NCBI RefSeq assembly: GCF_034702125.1
Contig: NC_085875.1
Coordinates: 10,812,866 to 10,876,865, forward strand
Source of the DNA: Engraulis encrasicolus
Taxonomy: Eukaryota > Chordata > Actinopteri > Clupeiformes > Engraulidae
DNA length: 64,000 nucleotides
Direction: 5' to 3'
Shown: positions 1 to 14,224 of the stretch, piece after piece
How positions within the stretch are numbered: position 1 is the first letter of the stretch
Layout: each line of letters begins with the position of its first letter
Translations under genes and position numbers: made by a program
The notes under the pieces: generated by a model
Told to the model about the DNA's origin: nothing
Seen by the model: the letters and a program-made list of their open reading frames with translations, nothing else
The model's database searches: none

Positions 1-817
1 ACGTGCTTATTTACTTACTGACATACAGTATCTACTTGCTAGCCTCACAAATATTTTAGCTGTGCCATTGTTCATATATATAAATACACCACTCTGTGTA
101 TATATATATACGGTATATACTGTATATATATACACACACCCACCTTGGCATATCTAGCATGAAGATATGAATAGAGTACCTTGGCATATCTACCGTCTTC
201 GCCAGACGATGGCGGCACCCGAAAAAGGCGGAGTAGGCGGCGGCGGCGGCAGTGTTCTGTGTCAGCACAAAAGTCCCCGCTGTTATCCGGCCGTCTCTCG
301 TTTTTTTATTTATTTGTGGAGGCCGTAAGTAAGTCTGGGCTGACAGAATCATGGCTCAGCTCGGCTCGCCACTCGCTCTCTCGTGCCAGAAACCATCAAA
401 CGCGATCCTTTGGTCGCTCGCTTTTCCCTCGCTCTCTCGCTCGCTCTTTTTTTAGGTCTGGAAAATAAGTGTTGTGGAGTCCCACGGCCCGCGGCCCACT
501 ATTCTGATCGTAATTAAGGAAAAGTGAGTTTAATTATCCGTACCGACATCAAACCACCACAGAGCAACTTTCTGACTATCGTTCGCTCGCTCTCCCCCTC
601 TCTCTCTCCCTCCCTCCCTCGCTCCATCTCTCTTCCCTTTCTGGTTTTGCTCTTTCTCTCCTATTTTTCTATTTTCTTCTCTGCATTTCACTGCTCTAAT
701 CGGGTTTGGTCTTGCTCAAAATTCCTTCTCTCTCTCTCTCACTCTCTCTCTCTCTCTCTCTCTCTCCCTCCCTCCCCTTTTTCAATCTCTGACTCTCTCT
801 CCTGTATCTCCCAACAG
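1..817. other. Noncoding: TA-rich start, GGC-rich patch, pyrimidine tract
   Basis: The first 180 bases are AT-rich with short TA runs. Bases 200-300 are CpG-rich with a GGC run. Bases 580-810 are a long CT-rich tract ending in a good splice-acceptor-like site at 817. No open frame here resembles a known protein. Confidence 0.5.
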
Positions 818-862
818 GACCTTCATATGCTGGGCGGGAACTTCCAAGTGCATCCTTCGTGA
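818..862 (+). other. Doubtful terminal coding exon of an unknown plus-strand gene
   Basis: A polypyrimidine tract of about 90 bases ends in CAACAG at 812-817. An in-phase frame of 14 codons (DLHMLGGNFQVHPS) then ends in TGA at 860-862. The acceptor context is strong, but the peptide is not recognised, and pyrimidine-rich repeats create such sites by chance. If real, the following kilobases would be its long 3'UTR. Confidence 0.15.
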
Positions 863-2033
863 AACATCACTGGCTCTCCAAACAACAACAACAAGAAGAG
901 AAAAAGAAAAGAAATACAACCAGGCGCACACAAAAACACTTCCCTCCCCCCTCCCCCACCCTCTGGCATTAAGTTATTCCTTCCAGCACTAGTACTAGCT
1001 CTTGCTTTACTTGCCTTCTCTTGTCTTGTGAGTGTTAGACCAGCTTCAGCACACCCCTCCTCCATCTCCATCATCCATATGTCTCTCCTATGAAGCAAGC
1101 CTGTATGTCTGAAATGGGCATCCAACACCTGCACAGCTTCTCTGCCTCCCCACCACACAGGATGGCTTCAAGGGACTCCTCATATGTGGATTTGTGTGTG
1201 GGAGAGAGAGAGAGAGAGAGAAAGACGGAGACAGGAGAGAGATAGACTGAAGCATTCTGGGACTCAATCTCTTACATCGTGGACTATCGCTGTCAATGGA
1301 TTTCTTTGTTCTGTAAATCGGTCGGTAAATCTGACATATACACTAGACTCTGACATGGACACTAACAACTTGCAGGCCATCAGATGTAAGGGGGATATTT
1401 CAGAGACAATCATGACTATTACTTTTTTTTTACTTTTTTCTGTTCGATTCTCTTCTTGGTTTCCACGCTGTAGCTTATCATTTACCCATTAGAAGGGGTT
1501 AGTTGGGCACCTGTAGTAGTTTCTGTTTTGTTTTTTTTTACCTCCAAAGTGACACTTTCTTCTGAGTGCTACTGCAGGTCTGCAGACAGGCCTGTGTAAA
1601 GCTCAGTGATAATCCCTGCGTACCTCCCTGGCCAATGCAAGCAACCATCTGCCCTGGGTTTCCACCCTACTCCTGACTTAATTGCCATTACGGCACGTAA
1701 AACGCCGTTCTGGCAGAGGAATCGGGGAAAGCCAAACGCCAAAAAACCCCTAAGGGTTTTCCTGTAATTTCATCAGTCGTTTCCAATTGCCACCTTGCCG
1801 TGTTTGGTAAGTTACCATACCATACAAATTAAAAGCATCATATTTCCATGGCAAGGGAAAAAAAACGGCGTGGTGCATTTTTAGCCTGATCTGTAATTAG
1901 GCACCAGACTCTTGCGTTTGGTGTCAGTGACGTTGCAGAATTGATAGAAACCTCAGATTTCCTCTCTGCGCACAGATGGCGCATGATGTGGCAACTCTGG
2001 AGGAGTTCTGGATTTGGTGCCAACACATCCCCC
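863..2033. other. Noncoding, possible 3'UTR
   Basis: No convincing open frame. Contains a short GA run near 1201-1222 and T-rich stretches. The composition suits a UTR or intron, but nothing assigns it to a gene. Confidence 0.4.
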
Positions 2034-2146
2034 CCACACACACACACACACAAGACACACACACACACACACGACACACACACACACGACACACACACAC
2101 ACACGACACACACACACACGACACACACACATACACGACACACACA
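2034..2146. repeat. (CA)n microsatellite with regular GA interruptions
   Basis: CA repeat broken several times by CGACAC at roughly 18-20-base spacing, giving a higher-order pattern. The cysteine-valine and histidine-threonine frames across it are artefacts. Confidence 0.95.
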
Positions 2147-3462
2147 ATCTGATATGTAATTTTCTAGTCGCATAAGTAGAAAGGTCATTCCAGGTGCCCA
2201 TAGTGTCACTCATCTTTTCTCCTACGCTTTATTGTATTTATGAGTTGCTATACATCCACTCACTTCCTGACTTCTTGATGGTTGCATATCCTGATGGCTG
2301 CAGGTCCACCGTGCTTTGCTTCAGTCTTTCTCTCGCTCCACACCTCTCTGTCCAAACAAACACGGAGATACTACACCGTACAGAGGCGATTCAAAAGAAA
2401 ATGGTGGACAATAAAGACAAGGACATGATCAACCAAGTCAGACATGCGGAGCCACTGACCGGGAGTATAGCAGAGACTATTCTCCAGCTAATCTGTTAGG
2501 AGAAGAGGGATGGAGGGATGGAGGACGGGGGGGGGGGGGGATTGGAGGTCTCCCCTGCATCTCTGGCATCAACTTGGGACAGTTGCAACTCTGCTCACCA
2601 CTGACTTCTCCTCACCATTGACGTATGAGGAGAAAGGGATTGGAGTGGGTTGAGAAGGGAGGTTCGTTAGAGGTGTGTCCCCTACTTCTCCGATCTCACA
2701 CCTCGTCTTTTTGGGGGGGCGGAGGGGCTTCAGGGGAGACCTGATTTCTCTGCTGGATCGGCATCAGCCCGAGTGGGGACTCCATCCACTCTATTAACTG
2801 ACAGAACCTCTGGTAGTTTGGTTTTGTAGGGAGTTTGTGGATGGATAACCGGATGCCAGGACTTCCAAAAAGAACAAAGGCTGGACTCTCTCGCTCTCTC
2901 TTTCTCCCTGGGGGTCAAGGCCAGCACTCAGGTGCTGAAGTTAGATCTGAACTGAACCTGTTTGTTTGTTTGTTTGTTTTTTGTTTTGTTTAATGCTGTT
3001 TTTATTCCTTGTTTGTGTTATTTTCCTCTCGCAAACTTTGCACAGGCGGCTGAGCTGGGAGCGTAACTGTCCCCCCCATCACCCTTGCAGTTCATATTCC
3101 CTCCATGGGGGGGCAGTGTGGGCCACGGGAAGGAAGTGAGTCCCAAGGTTTCAGAGAGCGAGTCATGTGCATATGTGACTGGGTTCGCAGTGCGAATCGA
3201 CAAGTATCTTAACTTTTTTTTTTTTAAAGAAATTGTATTTGTTTTCTCTGTATATTTTTGTTGTTTTTTTCCAGCCTCCCATTTTAATACTGCTTTAGGC
3301 TATGATGTATGATACTTGGATGTGGGTTTAGGATCCGTAACGTAACACAAAGACCATTTGCAGCCAGCCAGCAAGATACACACACATGCTGTAGTAATAG
3401 TAACTCTCTATGGGCATCACAAGCAGATGCAGGCCTCACATCAGGGAAGAGGTGCGTGCGTG
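2147..3462. other. Noncoding, nothing recognised
   Basis: Mixed-composition DNA with a G homopolymer at about 2528-2540 and a GTTT run at 2958-2990. No protein-like frame or RNA gene seen. Confidence 0.4.
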
Positions 3463-3646
3463 CGTGCGTGCGTGCGTGCGTGTGTGTGTGAGGGAGAGTT
3501 CTTTTCAGAAACAAGTTCTGCCAGACAGGTGTCATGTTAGGGTTGTGTGTGCGCGTGCGTGCGTGCGTGTGTGTGTGTGTGTACACGTGTGTACGTGTGT
3601 GTGTGTGTGTGTGCGTGCGTGCCTGTGTGCGTGTGTGTGTTAAGAG
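3463..3646. repeat. GT/GC compound microsatellites
   Basis: Two GTGC/GT tracts (about 3463-3490 and 3543-3640) separated by about 50 unique bases. Confidence 0.9.
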
Positions 3647-3921
3647 GAAGCATATGTGTTCTCATTTAGGCTGTCCTCTCCCTGTCAGCAACTGTCCATT
3701 TTAATCTCTGTTTTTATTGCTGATGATGCTCCGTCTGCTTTCATGGGGACATTTTAGACGTTCAAAATGGCGTTGCTCGTTTAGAGAGATTTGTGGGTGC
3801 TGGTATGTGTGTTCGTGTGTGCGTGATTGACTGATGAAGAGAGAGCGCAAATGATCAATCTGGTTTGTTGAAATGATTACGTGTGACCTGTGGAACATGT
3901 CAGGAAGCCAGGGTCCATGTG

Positions 3922-3957
3922 CACGCACACACACACACACACAGACACACACACACA

Positions 3958-4003
<46 letters not shown>
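3922..4003. repeat. (CA)n microsatellite
   Basis: Nearly pure CA repeat with two CAGA interruptions in its left part. Confidence 0.95.
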
Positions 4004-4218
4004 AAAACAAAAACAGACACAGAGACATTCAGTCCCAGTGCCTCTTTTAGAAATGGCGTCATTCCAATTTAGTTTAGTTCCCTGTAGTGTTTCTGGTTTT
4101 ACCACTTCCCACTAATGTCCTAATGTCCCCTTGCCCCTAAAATATACCCCCCGTCTTCTCTGGAACCATCTACATGTATGCGCGCTTATACTACGGGTAG
4201 CAACAGCAGGAGGAAGTT

Positions 4219-4303
<85 letters not shown>

Positions 4304-4306
4304 ACG
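4219..4306. repeat. (GT)n microsatellite
   Basis: Pure GT repeat of over 80 bases, followed by a short CA stretch near 4330-4347. Confidence 0.95.
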
Positions 4307-4347
4307 TACGTGCATGCATGTGTGTGTACAACACACGCACACACACC

Positions 4348-4674
4348 TTCCTATGTCACCTCCATACATCTCCTATGCCCCTCCCCCCATGCACGCACAC
4401 ACAGCCCCACCTTAATATCTTTGTGGGGCCCTCCCATTGACTTCCATCCATATTGACCCTAACAATAGCTAAAGAATGCTAAACTGTGCCCAAACCAAAA
4501 CAATCCCTAACCCTAACCTGTCAGTGGGGAAATGTTTAAAAACTTTTACTTTTACCAGTAACAACACAACAAAACAAAACATGTGAGGTCCAGGATTTGG
4601 GACCCTCATTGAAGGAAGGCCCCACCTTGTTGATGTGCTCCATTAGCAGTGGTCTGACGAAGGTAGACTGGTGC

Positions 4675-4675
<1 letters not shown>
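4348..4675. repeat. Interspersed repeat between two dinucleotide tracts
   Basis: Carries GTGGGGCCC-type motifs and an AACCCTAACC stretch, and sits exactly between a GT and a CA tract. Fish genomes have a common dispersed repeat of this kind; the assignment rests on general resemblance only. Confidence 0.35.

Positions 4676-4676
<1 letters not shown>

Positions 4677-4744
<68 letters not shown>
4677..4744. repeat. (CA)n microsatellite
   Basis: Pure CA repeat of about 68 bases. Confidence 0.95.
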
Positions 4745-4745
<1 letters not shown>

Positions 4746-4958
4746 CCCCAATACTCCTTGCACGACCCCAACCAAATGCTTTTTCCAGTGCGTTTGTGTG
4801 TGTCCCCTCAATTGGGCCCCCTCCCTGTGGTTCAGTGGTAGCTTTAGAGGTTGGAGCCCAGAGCGCCGGTCCTGCTCTTCCCACAGATCTTTGGGGTTAT
4901 AAATGTAAATACAGAGGGAAGCCGGACAGCTTGGCAGACGTGTCCATCCCAGAACATT

Positions 4959-5048
4959 TTGTGTGTGTGTGTGTGTGTGTGCGTGTGCGTGTGCGTGTGC
5001 GTGTGCGTTTGCGTGTGTGCGTGTGTGCGCGTGTGCGCGTGTGTGTTT
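4959..5048. repeat. GT/GTGC microsatellite
   Basis: GT repeat grading into GTGC units. Related shorter GT/GC patches follow at 5060-5078 and 5140-5195. Confidence 0.9.
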
Positions 5049-5300
5049 AGAGGAGATGTGCGCGCGTGTGTGTGTGCCCGCGCTTGGCAGATGCGTCCAA
5101 CCCAGACAGTCGGATTGGTGTGTGAATGTAGATGCGTTTGGTGTGTGTGTGTGTGCACGTCTGTATGTGTGTGCGTGTGCGTGTGCGTGCGTGTGGAGTC
5201 GTTAGTTTGACAGCCGTTTTGAAGACTAAACCCGTTTGCAGGAAATGAGATGGTTTGAACATCTAGAATTGTCTTGTTTTTTGGAAGTTGCGTTGTCTCC

Positions 5301-5305
<5 letters not shown>

Positions 5306-5381
<76 letters not shown>
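5306..5381. repeat. (CT)n microsatellite
   Basis: Pure CT repeat. The serine-leucine frame across it is an artefact. Confidence 0.95.
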
Positions 5382-6329
<948 letters not shown>

Positions 6330-6417
6330 TCTTCAATCAGGAGCTGACTAAAGCTCATTCATTTAAGTACATGCCCAGTCGAGAACTTTGACATTGTCCG
6401 CATAGTCAAACATTCTG

Positions 6418-6428
6418 AAACACGCACA

Positions 6429-6465
<37 letters not shown>

Positions 6466-6475
6466 ACACACACGT
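6418..6475. repeat. (CA)n microsatellite
   Basis: Interrupted CA repeat. A GT/GC patch follows at 6527-6555. Confidence 0.9.
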
Positions 6476-6654
6476 ACAGAAGTAAATCCTGAATGTAGAT
6501 TATAAGCAGTGAACAGGCAAACTGATCCGTGTGTGTGTGCGTGTGCGTGTGCGTGGAATGCATGTTTGTGAAAGGCCCCTGCTTAGAGAGATAGGTCAAG
6601 GTAGACCTTTCCCAGAGAATCGTATATGAGAGTGAGATAAATCAGGCGGGTTCT

Positions 6655-6905
6655 TTTCCGGTATCCACTTTACGTCGGGTGAACGCCCCTTTAGGAGACC
6701 TTCCATTAGGAGACCTTTGGAGTTGAGAATAAATGGAGACCCCTTAGCGCTGTAGATGGCGGTAGCGCACGTCTTGTACAAACACCACGAATAGAGAAGA
6801 AGAAGGAGGGACAACGCCCCCTTAGGAGACCGAATTTTGAGCACACTCCTTTACATTGGATGGGCGGGTTTTAACGGATCTCTGTCTACAATATCTCTGC
6901 CTTTA
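6655..6905. repeat. Dispersed repeat with CCTTTAGGAGACC motif
   Basis: The motif CCCCTTTAGGAGACC or variants recurs here at about 6685, 6705 and 6820. A related CCCTTTAGGCAGACC motif recurs at 10310-10395. Related dispersed elements are likely; the class is unknown. Confidence 0.4.
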
Positions 6906-7823
6906 CCTTCCTAATCTGCACTTAACCAGCACTTAAATCTCATTCGACGTTAAGCCCCTCACTTTATTTCTCCTTTTTGAATAGTGTTTGTTTGTTTTAT
7001 TCTTTCCCTCCCCTGCCCCCTTCGCTCTCTCATTTTTGATGTAAAAGTATAGAACATTCTCCCCCCCTCTTATGTACTGAATGTATGGCCATCTAAGATA
7101 ATGTGTGTATATAGTCTGTGTTTGTTTTGCACTGGCCAAATTGAAATTGGTTGAATTTAATTGCTTGGAGCAATGCTAGGGCGTCTGTCTCCCAGAGAGG
7201 AGATTCAGATTTTTGTTTATTTAGTTTGTTGTATATACAACAAAAGTGCTTTTTTTAAAGAAAAAGAATATTTTAAAAAAGGACAAAAATTGTCATCATT
7301 TCTTAAAAGCATGGAGCTTTGATTATTAGGCTCATGCCTCTCTACCTTCTAACATTTGTGCCAAAATCATTCCAGAAGATAAAAACCAGTTTACAATGTT
7401 TTAACAAGTCTGTCTGTTAAGATGTGTTGGAATAAAGGGTAAATATTTGATTTTCTTTTCTGTCATGTAGTCAACATGTCAACCGTTCTCTGATGATATG
7501 TTTTTTTTTAAGCAAAAAAGATGTCTTATTTTGGAAACTTTTACAGGAGAGCTTTTATTTAAAACAATCATGTAACTTTATAAAGTGGGCCTACTTTGAA
7601 CTGTTTGGCATTTCATTTCCCTGTTTTTAATGACGTTTTTTGTTTTTGTTTTGTTTTGTCATCGTCCGTGTCTCTGGAGCACACTCCTGGGGAGTTCATC
7701 ATGTGTGATTAGGCTCTCATGCGCTATGCTTGACATTAGGCCTAGAGGATATGAGGGCTACTGATAAACAACTTGATTGACCAATTGATGTGTGGAAATA
7801 TTATGTGACTAGCTGTTTGGTCA
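6906..7823. other. AT-rich, 3'UTR-like noncoding DNA
   Basis: T-rich and A-rich stretches without long frames, and an AATAAA at about 7431. The texture is that of a long 3'UTR on the plus strand. No gene can be tied to it. Confidence 0.35.
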
Positions 7824-7828
7824 TTGAG

Positions 7829-7868
<40 letters not shown>

Positions 7869-7888
7869 CGATTGATTGATTGATCGAT
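7824..7888. repeat. (GATT)n microsatellite
   Basis: Tetranucleotide GATT repeat with a few substitutions toward the right end. Confidence 0.93.
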
Positions 7889-7986
7889 CTGGAAAGGTGC
7901 CTAGTATTAACAGTCCATCTCTGTTATAATGTTCAAGCATCACTGTGCGGACTGCTTATGTGTTAGAATGGTATGCTGGTGTGTAG

Positions 7987-8072
7987 ACACACACACACAC
8001 ACACACACACCACACACACACACACACACGTGCGCACACACGTACGCGCACACACGTACGCGCACACTCACC
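7987..8072. repeat. CA microsatellite with CG interruptions
   Basis: CA repeat grading into CACACGTACGCG units. Confidence 0.9.
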
Positions 8073-8191
8073 CTGACCCACAATACCCATTTCCAGCGCC
8101 CAATCTACCCTAACCACTGTTAGTGTGTTCTCGATATCAGGGATGGCTCACAGCATTCTGTGTTAAAGTTTGTTGCCAAAGAAAGTGATGT

Positions 8192-8195
8192 TCAG

Positions 8196-8262
<67 letters not shown>
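8192..8262. repeat. (CA)n microsatellite
   Basis: Pure CA repeat of about 70 bases. Confidence 0.95.
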
Positions 8263-8263
<1 letters not shown>

Positions 8264-8908
8264 TACATGCAAACAACTAAGCGCATGGAGCAGAACACAT
8301 CAAGCATGTACTCTTGTTCTGCAATTACACAGCCTGCGCCATTTAACACACATACACGCGCACACGCACGCACGCAGGCACGCACGCACGCACAGACACG
8401 GCAGATCTAACAACAAAAAATAGACACACTAAAATGTGGGCCTGTACAATCAAATAACAATAAGGGAGTCTGTGCTGACCATAGCTGTTCTTGCTGTGTA
8501 TATTATTTCCAGAAAGCAGTGTTTTTGAGATGGACACATCCACACATGCATCACCCTTTCCAGGAAGGACCAGGGGTGAGCTACGTATATATTGCAACGA
8601 AGAGCTTAAACCTGTGCATATATGAACAAATTGGCAAAGCTTTTGCTTTTGTGCTTCTCTGTATATTGGCAATAGAAGGCTGCCATTGCAGCCTGAATCT
8701 CTGTGTTGGTAAATGTCCATTTCTTTGTGCATGTGTAACCTTATCGCAAGCTGCATGTAGGGCGCCAACAGCCCAACAGCTGTACAGGACACCATATATT
8801 CCAGTTCAATAAAAGCAACCTATTTGTAACAGACATGACTCGAATGTTATTTATGCTACTCATATTTCTTATTTATATCTCTAGAAGACACTGTGCGCTG
8901 TGCAGAAG
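8263..8908. other. Noncoding with plus-strand poly(A) signal
   Basis: Contains a CACG-rich patch at 8350-8400 and AATAAA at about 8809, which could end a plus-strand transcript. No coding frame is supported. Confidence 0.35.
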
Positions 8909-9038
8909 GTCTGGACCCCGTTCCTCGAAAGCATCGTTGCTAACTAAATTAGCAACTTACTTGGTTGTAATGCAATTTCCCATTGGAAACCTAGTAAGTT
9001 GCTAACTGGTTAGCAACGATGATTTCGGAACAGGGTCC
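8909..9038. mobile_element. Short fold-back MITE (about 130 bp)
   Basis: The ends GGACCCCGTTCC and GGAACAGGGTCC are inverted, and the inner GTTGCTAAC / GTTAGCAAC segments extend the palindrome. The whole unit can form one hairpin. A similarly built element lies at 24488-24617. Confidence 0.75.
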
Positions 9039-9787
9039 TGTTCTGTTGACGTTATTAGCCAGCCCCCTCAGAGAGAGTTTTTTTTCTTTCTCTGTTTCTT
9101 TTAGAAACATTACACAGTTTAGGTGAAATTCTCAGAAAAGATGGACAGTGACTAGACTAGAGGTTCCCATCCATATTTGGGAAAAGGTCAAAAGGTCGAG
9201 GGCGGTGCGCACTATTTCAAGCCACCAAAACGTTCCCCCCTTTCATCAGTTTGTAAAACAATCACATGAGGTAGTGGGGTGCACATCCAAGACGCAGGTG
9301 CAGGACAAAAAGTTGAGACGGCTATGACAATAAAAGTTGAATCTCCACACAGAGCTCATGAAACGCTTGAAAACGTAAAAATAAAACAAAAAGCAAGTGT
9401 GCGGACACTCAACCTTTATTTTCATGAGATATAATCATATCCATTGACTTAAGATGGTGAATAAAACCAGGCCAGCAGGGGTGGGGTGAGTTTTTGTTTT
9501 GCTTGTTTTTGAACTGGAAAACATTTTAGCTCTTTCTATGCAGGCAGTCAGGAAAAGGGATCCAAGGCAAGAGTGAAAGGCTTGTTTGGCCAGCAGCACA
9601 TTCCAACAAAAGGGGAGAGGGAAGCTTGTTTTATCTGGTACGTTTCAAATGTAGTGGTTATTTTCATAAAATGGATGTGTTCCCCAGTATATTGCAGCCT
9701 TGATTTGTGGGTGCGACCACAGCGCAGTCAAAATGCACGATGGGAGGAAAGTCTTGGGGTGGCGTTGGGCCAAGCCTGCCTGCCTGT
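9039..9787. other. Noncoding, nothing recognised
   Basis: No gene, RNA or element identified. Confidence 0.4.
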
Positions 9788-10841
<1,054 letters not shown>

Positions 10842-11378
10842 GGGTGGTGGTGGCTCAGGTGGTAGTAGAGGAGCCGTTTAGCAACCAGGAGGTTGCAGGT
10901 TCGAGCCCTGCTCTTTCTGACCCCATCGGCGTGTCCTTGAGCAAGATACTTAACCTGGTGGTGCCCTGTGTGGCAGCCACTGCCACCAGTGTGTGAATCT
11001 GAGTGTGAATGGGTGAATGTGAGGCATACATACATGTGAGGCATTTGGGCAGCCGTGGCCTAGTGGTGGGCAGCCATGGCCTAGTGGTTAGAGAGTTGGT
11101 CTTTCAATCTAGGGGTTGCTGGTTCGAATCCCCCACGACCTCTCCCTACACCTCCATCCATGGCTGAAGTGCCCTTGAGCAAGGCACCTAACACCACATT
11201 GCTCCATGGACTGTAACCAATACCCTGAAAAATAATAGTTGTAAGTCGCTTTGAACAAATGAAAGCGTCAGCTAAGTGAAATGTAATGTAATGTAATGTA
11301 ATACAATGTAAAGCACTTTGAGTGCTCAAATGAGTTGGAAGGCACTGTACTGTATAAATGCAGTCCATTTACCATTCA
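10842..11378 (+). mobile_element. tRNA-derived SINE, interrupted by a second SINE
   Basis: The head has GTGGCTCAGGTGGTAG (A-box-like) and GGTTCGAGCC (B box). The body reads GTGAATGGGTGAATGTGAGG and ends near AAATGCAGTCCATTTACC. The same family, uninterrupted, lies at 30632-30873, where the body runs straight through. Here it is split by another SINE at about 11048-11303. Confidence 0.8.
11048..11303 (+). mobile_element. tRNA-derived SINE inserted in the SINE above
   Basis: A box TGGCCTAGTGGTTAGAG at about 11078, B box GGTTCGAATCC at about 11121, then a body ending in the fish-typical AAGTCGCTTTGAAC region and an ATGTA-repeat tail. The first 20 or so bases are partly duplicated. A sister copy is at 62649-62868. 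Confidence 0.85.
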
Positions 11379-11740
11379 GCACCACACATCCGGCTGAAAA
11401 TGACACTGCACTGCGGTCAACGGACCTGGAAGTGACTCAGATCCTGAACTCTCTCTACCACCCATCATCACTGAGTGAAGAAACTAAGGCTACGTTTACA
11501 CGGTGATGAACAAAACAGAAGATACAAAAGTGACTTACACACGCACACACAGTTAGAAGGTGATAAACATAAACAAGATGTCTCCAGAAAAAAATTAAAG
11601 AAAAATGTCTGCACATTTACTGCACTTTTTGTCCTTTTAATGGCCAAGCTTTCAGTCAACTGCTTTCGGCCACGCTTTCCTCAGGGCTCAGTTACAAATG
11701 AAACATACAACACACTTAACAATTAGGACTCATTAGGTGT
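11379..11740. repeat. Dispersed repeat shared with 30874-31530
   Basis: The segment GGCTGAAAATGACACTGCAC and its neighbourhood, and later AAGCTTTC..CCTCAGGGCTCAG, recur in the same order at 30888-31500. Both copies directly follow the same SINE family, so SINE plus flank probably moved as one unit. Class unknown. Confidence 0.6.
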
Positions 11741-11975
11741 TCAGTGACAAATATATAGAAAAATACAAATAAACAATCATAAAATACATCCTGGATCCAC
11801 CAGGAAAATAGTAACGTCTTCATTGACCCATTTTCATTCTTCACTTTCAACTGTTTGTGAGGTGTAAAACAGAGGTGTAAAAAGTAGAAGAAGTAAATTC
11901 ATGGTGTAAATACAACACTAGAGCATGTTACATACCTGTTGCACCAGTCATTCCACTGTACCTAAAGAGGTAGAC

Positions 11976-12710
11976 CAGGGGTGTCAAACTCATTTTGGTT
12001 CAGGGGCCGCATACAACCCATGAGGACCTCAAGCGGGCCGCATTAGTAACATTATCGCAAAAAAAAACCCATAAAGCAGAGGATTAGTTTTCAATACTAT
12101 CGCGTTATCTTTTCAGCATGTTTTAAAAGTGTGTCGAATATGTAGAAAACAATGCAATACTGATAATCCTGTGCAAAATTTCATTGATTTCATTCATTCA
12201 TTGGCAACTGTCAATGAATAAAATAGGGGACAGTTCATTTTGGCGGGGGGTCTGGGGGTCTTCCCCCAGAATATTTTGTATTTCTTAGATGTAATTTCCT
12301 GCATTTTAACGCATTTTAATATCCCGTTTCCCGTTTCAGCTCAATACGAACCAATACAAATACAGTTATATTTATTATTTAATTAAAACCAATGCTAATA
12401 CAATATGAATAAGAAGTATTAACATTTGACATCTATATGAGGTCTATATATGAGCTTTACCAAATGCCTGTCACAGTACATATTCACCATTTATACTAGA
12501 AGTCTGATGTGCACTTTACTACAAATACAGTGTAAGAGAGAGAGAGGACCATTGGGTTAATGTCATGCAGGTCTCGATTTTGTCCCCAGTGGCGTAATTG
12601 CGCATTTCGGTTATTTCTTTGTAAAAGCAACATTTTTTTTAACATCCGGGCCGGGTCGAACCCTCTGGCGGGCCGGATGCGGCCCGCGGGCCGTATGTTT
12701 GACATCCCTG
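11976..12710. mobile_element. hAT-like nonautonomous transposon
   Basis: Ends CAGGGGTGTCAAAC and GTTTGACATCCCTG are inverted. It is flanked by a perfect 8-bp duplication AGGTAGAC (11968-11975 and 12711-12718), the hAT hallmark. No transposase frame remains. The interior has GGGCCGCAT-type motifs near both ends. Confidence 0.9.
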
Positions 12711-12718
12711 AGGTAGAC

Positions 12719-13710
12719 TGTTTTGTTACTGGGAAAAAACCTGAATATTAAACTAATAAAACTAATAATAAACTCCTTATATACGTATATAAAAACTTGT
12801 TCAACTTTGGTCCAACCAGTGCAACAGCAGCAGATTGTAAGAGAGGTACATGGGTCTACCTGTGTTGCAAAGAAACTGTGGCCAGGTTTTATTTTTTACT
12901 TCTTTTACTTTTTTCACTTTTGACATCTCTGCCTAATTAACCCATTGATGCCTAAAGCACCTGCCAAAAACGCCTGCTGAATGCCTAAGCCCTTGCTGGG
13001 AAAGTTGCCCTCAGCCTATAAAAATCTAAATATCTTAGCCTCTGATGCACATAAAACATGAAATAAGGTGCCCTAAGACCCTCATCTTGCATTAGACTGT
13101 GTTCATTCAGCTGTAATATACCCACATTTTTATTAAAAAAGCTAAAATCTCAAGCGCCTGAATTCTTATAGACTATGTGTCTCCAGGCACCAACGGTTAT
13201 ACAACATATATGAGTCATCATACATCATACATGTTTTATAACGTCTCAAATGTGATCTACTTTTTCCCATTGTGTTCTATTGGAAATGACTCAAGTGTGA
13301 GTATTAGATATCCAGAGCAAAGTGAATTATCGACTAATATCTGTTGTCTGCTTTCAGGAAACCAAAAACACAAGGACATGAATATGTCCCCGGTTCTTAG
13401 AGTGAGATGAGGGAGTTAACTCTATGGGAGAAACTCATTGGCTGTCGACCTGTGACGAAGATTTTGTAAAATCGCTCCTGAAAGGTGGAATTCGTGTTGT
13501 GGGTGCCGCCTGTATACTGGGACACCGAAGGCGCAAACCTCACTTTCATGTGTCACGCTCTCTTCGGCTGTAGCGACTCCCTCATCTCACTCTTAAAAAC
13601 GGGGACATATTCATTATGTTCTTATTCATGGCCAGAGCTCCCATCACCACAGGCCTGTGGGGTATACTGTATATCGCAATTTTAGCTTAGGAGCCCTTGG
13701 TCATATACAG
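12719..13710. other. Noncoding, nothing recognised
   Basis: No credible gene. The frames here are short and lack family motifs. Confidence 0.4.
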
Positions 13711-14023
13711 CAGTGGTTCTTAACCTGGGGTGCGGGCACCCCCTGGGGGTGCGCCAGAGATTTCAGGGGGTGCGCAGAATTTTGTTTTTGTAGAGGTTCT
13801 AACTAAAATACTGCTTTCAAACATTATAATTAGGCCAAATCAAGACCAAATTAAAGCATGGTTGGTCCTAATGTAAAGTCATTAAGGTATTGATCAATGT
13901 AATTATTCACTTAAATCATTTTTTAAGTGCATATACACGTGTAGACGATTGGGTTAGGGGTGCGCGGCTTGTCTTGGGCACAGGTTAGGGGGTGCTTCAA
14001 GAAAAAAAGGTTAAGAACCACTG
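13711..14023. mobile_element. hAT-like MITE (313 bp)
   Basis: Termini CAGTGGTTCTTAACCT and AGGTTAAGAACCACTG are inverted. 8-bp duplication ATATACAG lies at 13703-13710 and 14024-14031. Confidence 0.92.
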
Positions 14024-14224
14024 ATATACAGTACAATATGTCACTTGCAATGTTAAGAAAATGGTTTGTCATTTTCTGAGTAAGAGTTTTATTTTTCGAC
14101 ATACAGTAATTTTACATTGCTTTGAAATTTGTTTTACAATTCAGTCACTATTCAGCTGAGCTGGGAGAGGTTTTTTGGATGGCATGCATTGCTGTAAGCG
14201 CATACTCTCGTTTGTGGTCTTAAT

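Noticed and set aside
11077..11140. A tRNA gene
   Set aside because: The A and B boxes belong to a SINE head; the rest does not fold as a cloverleaf and a SINE body and tail follow.
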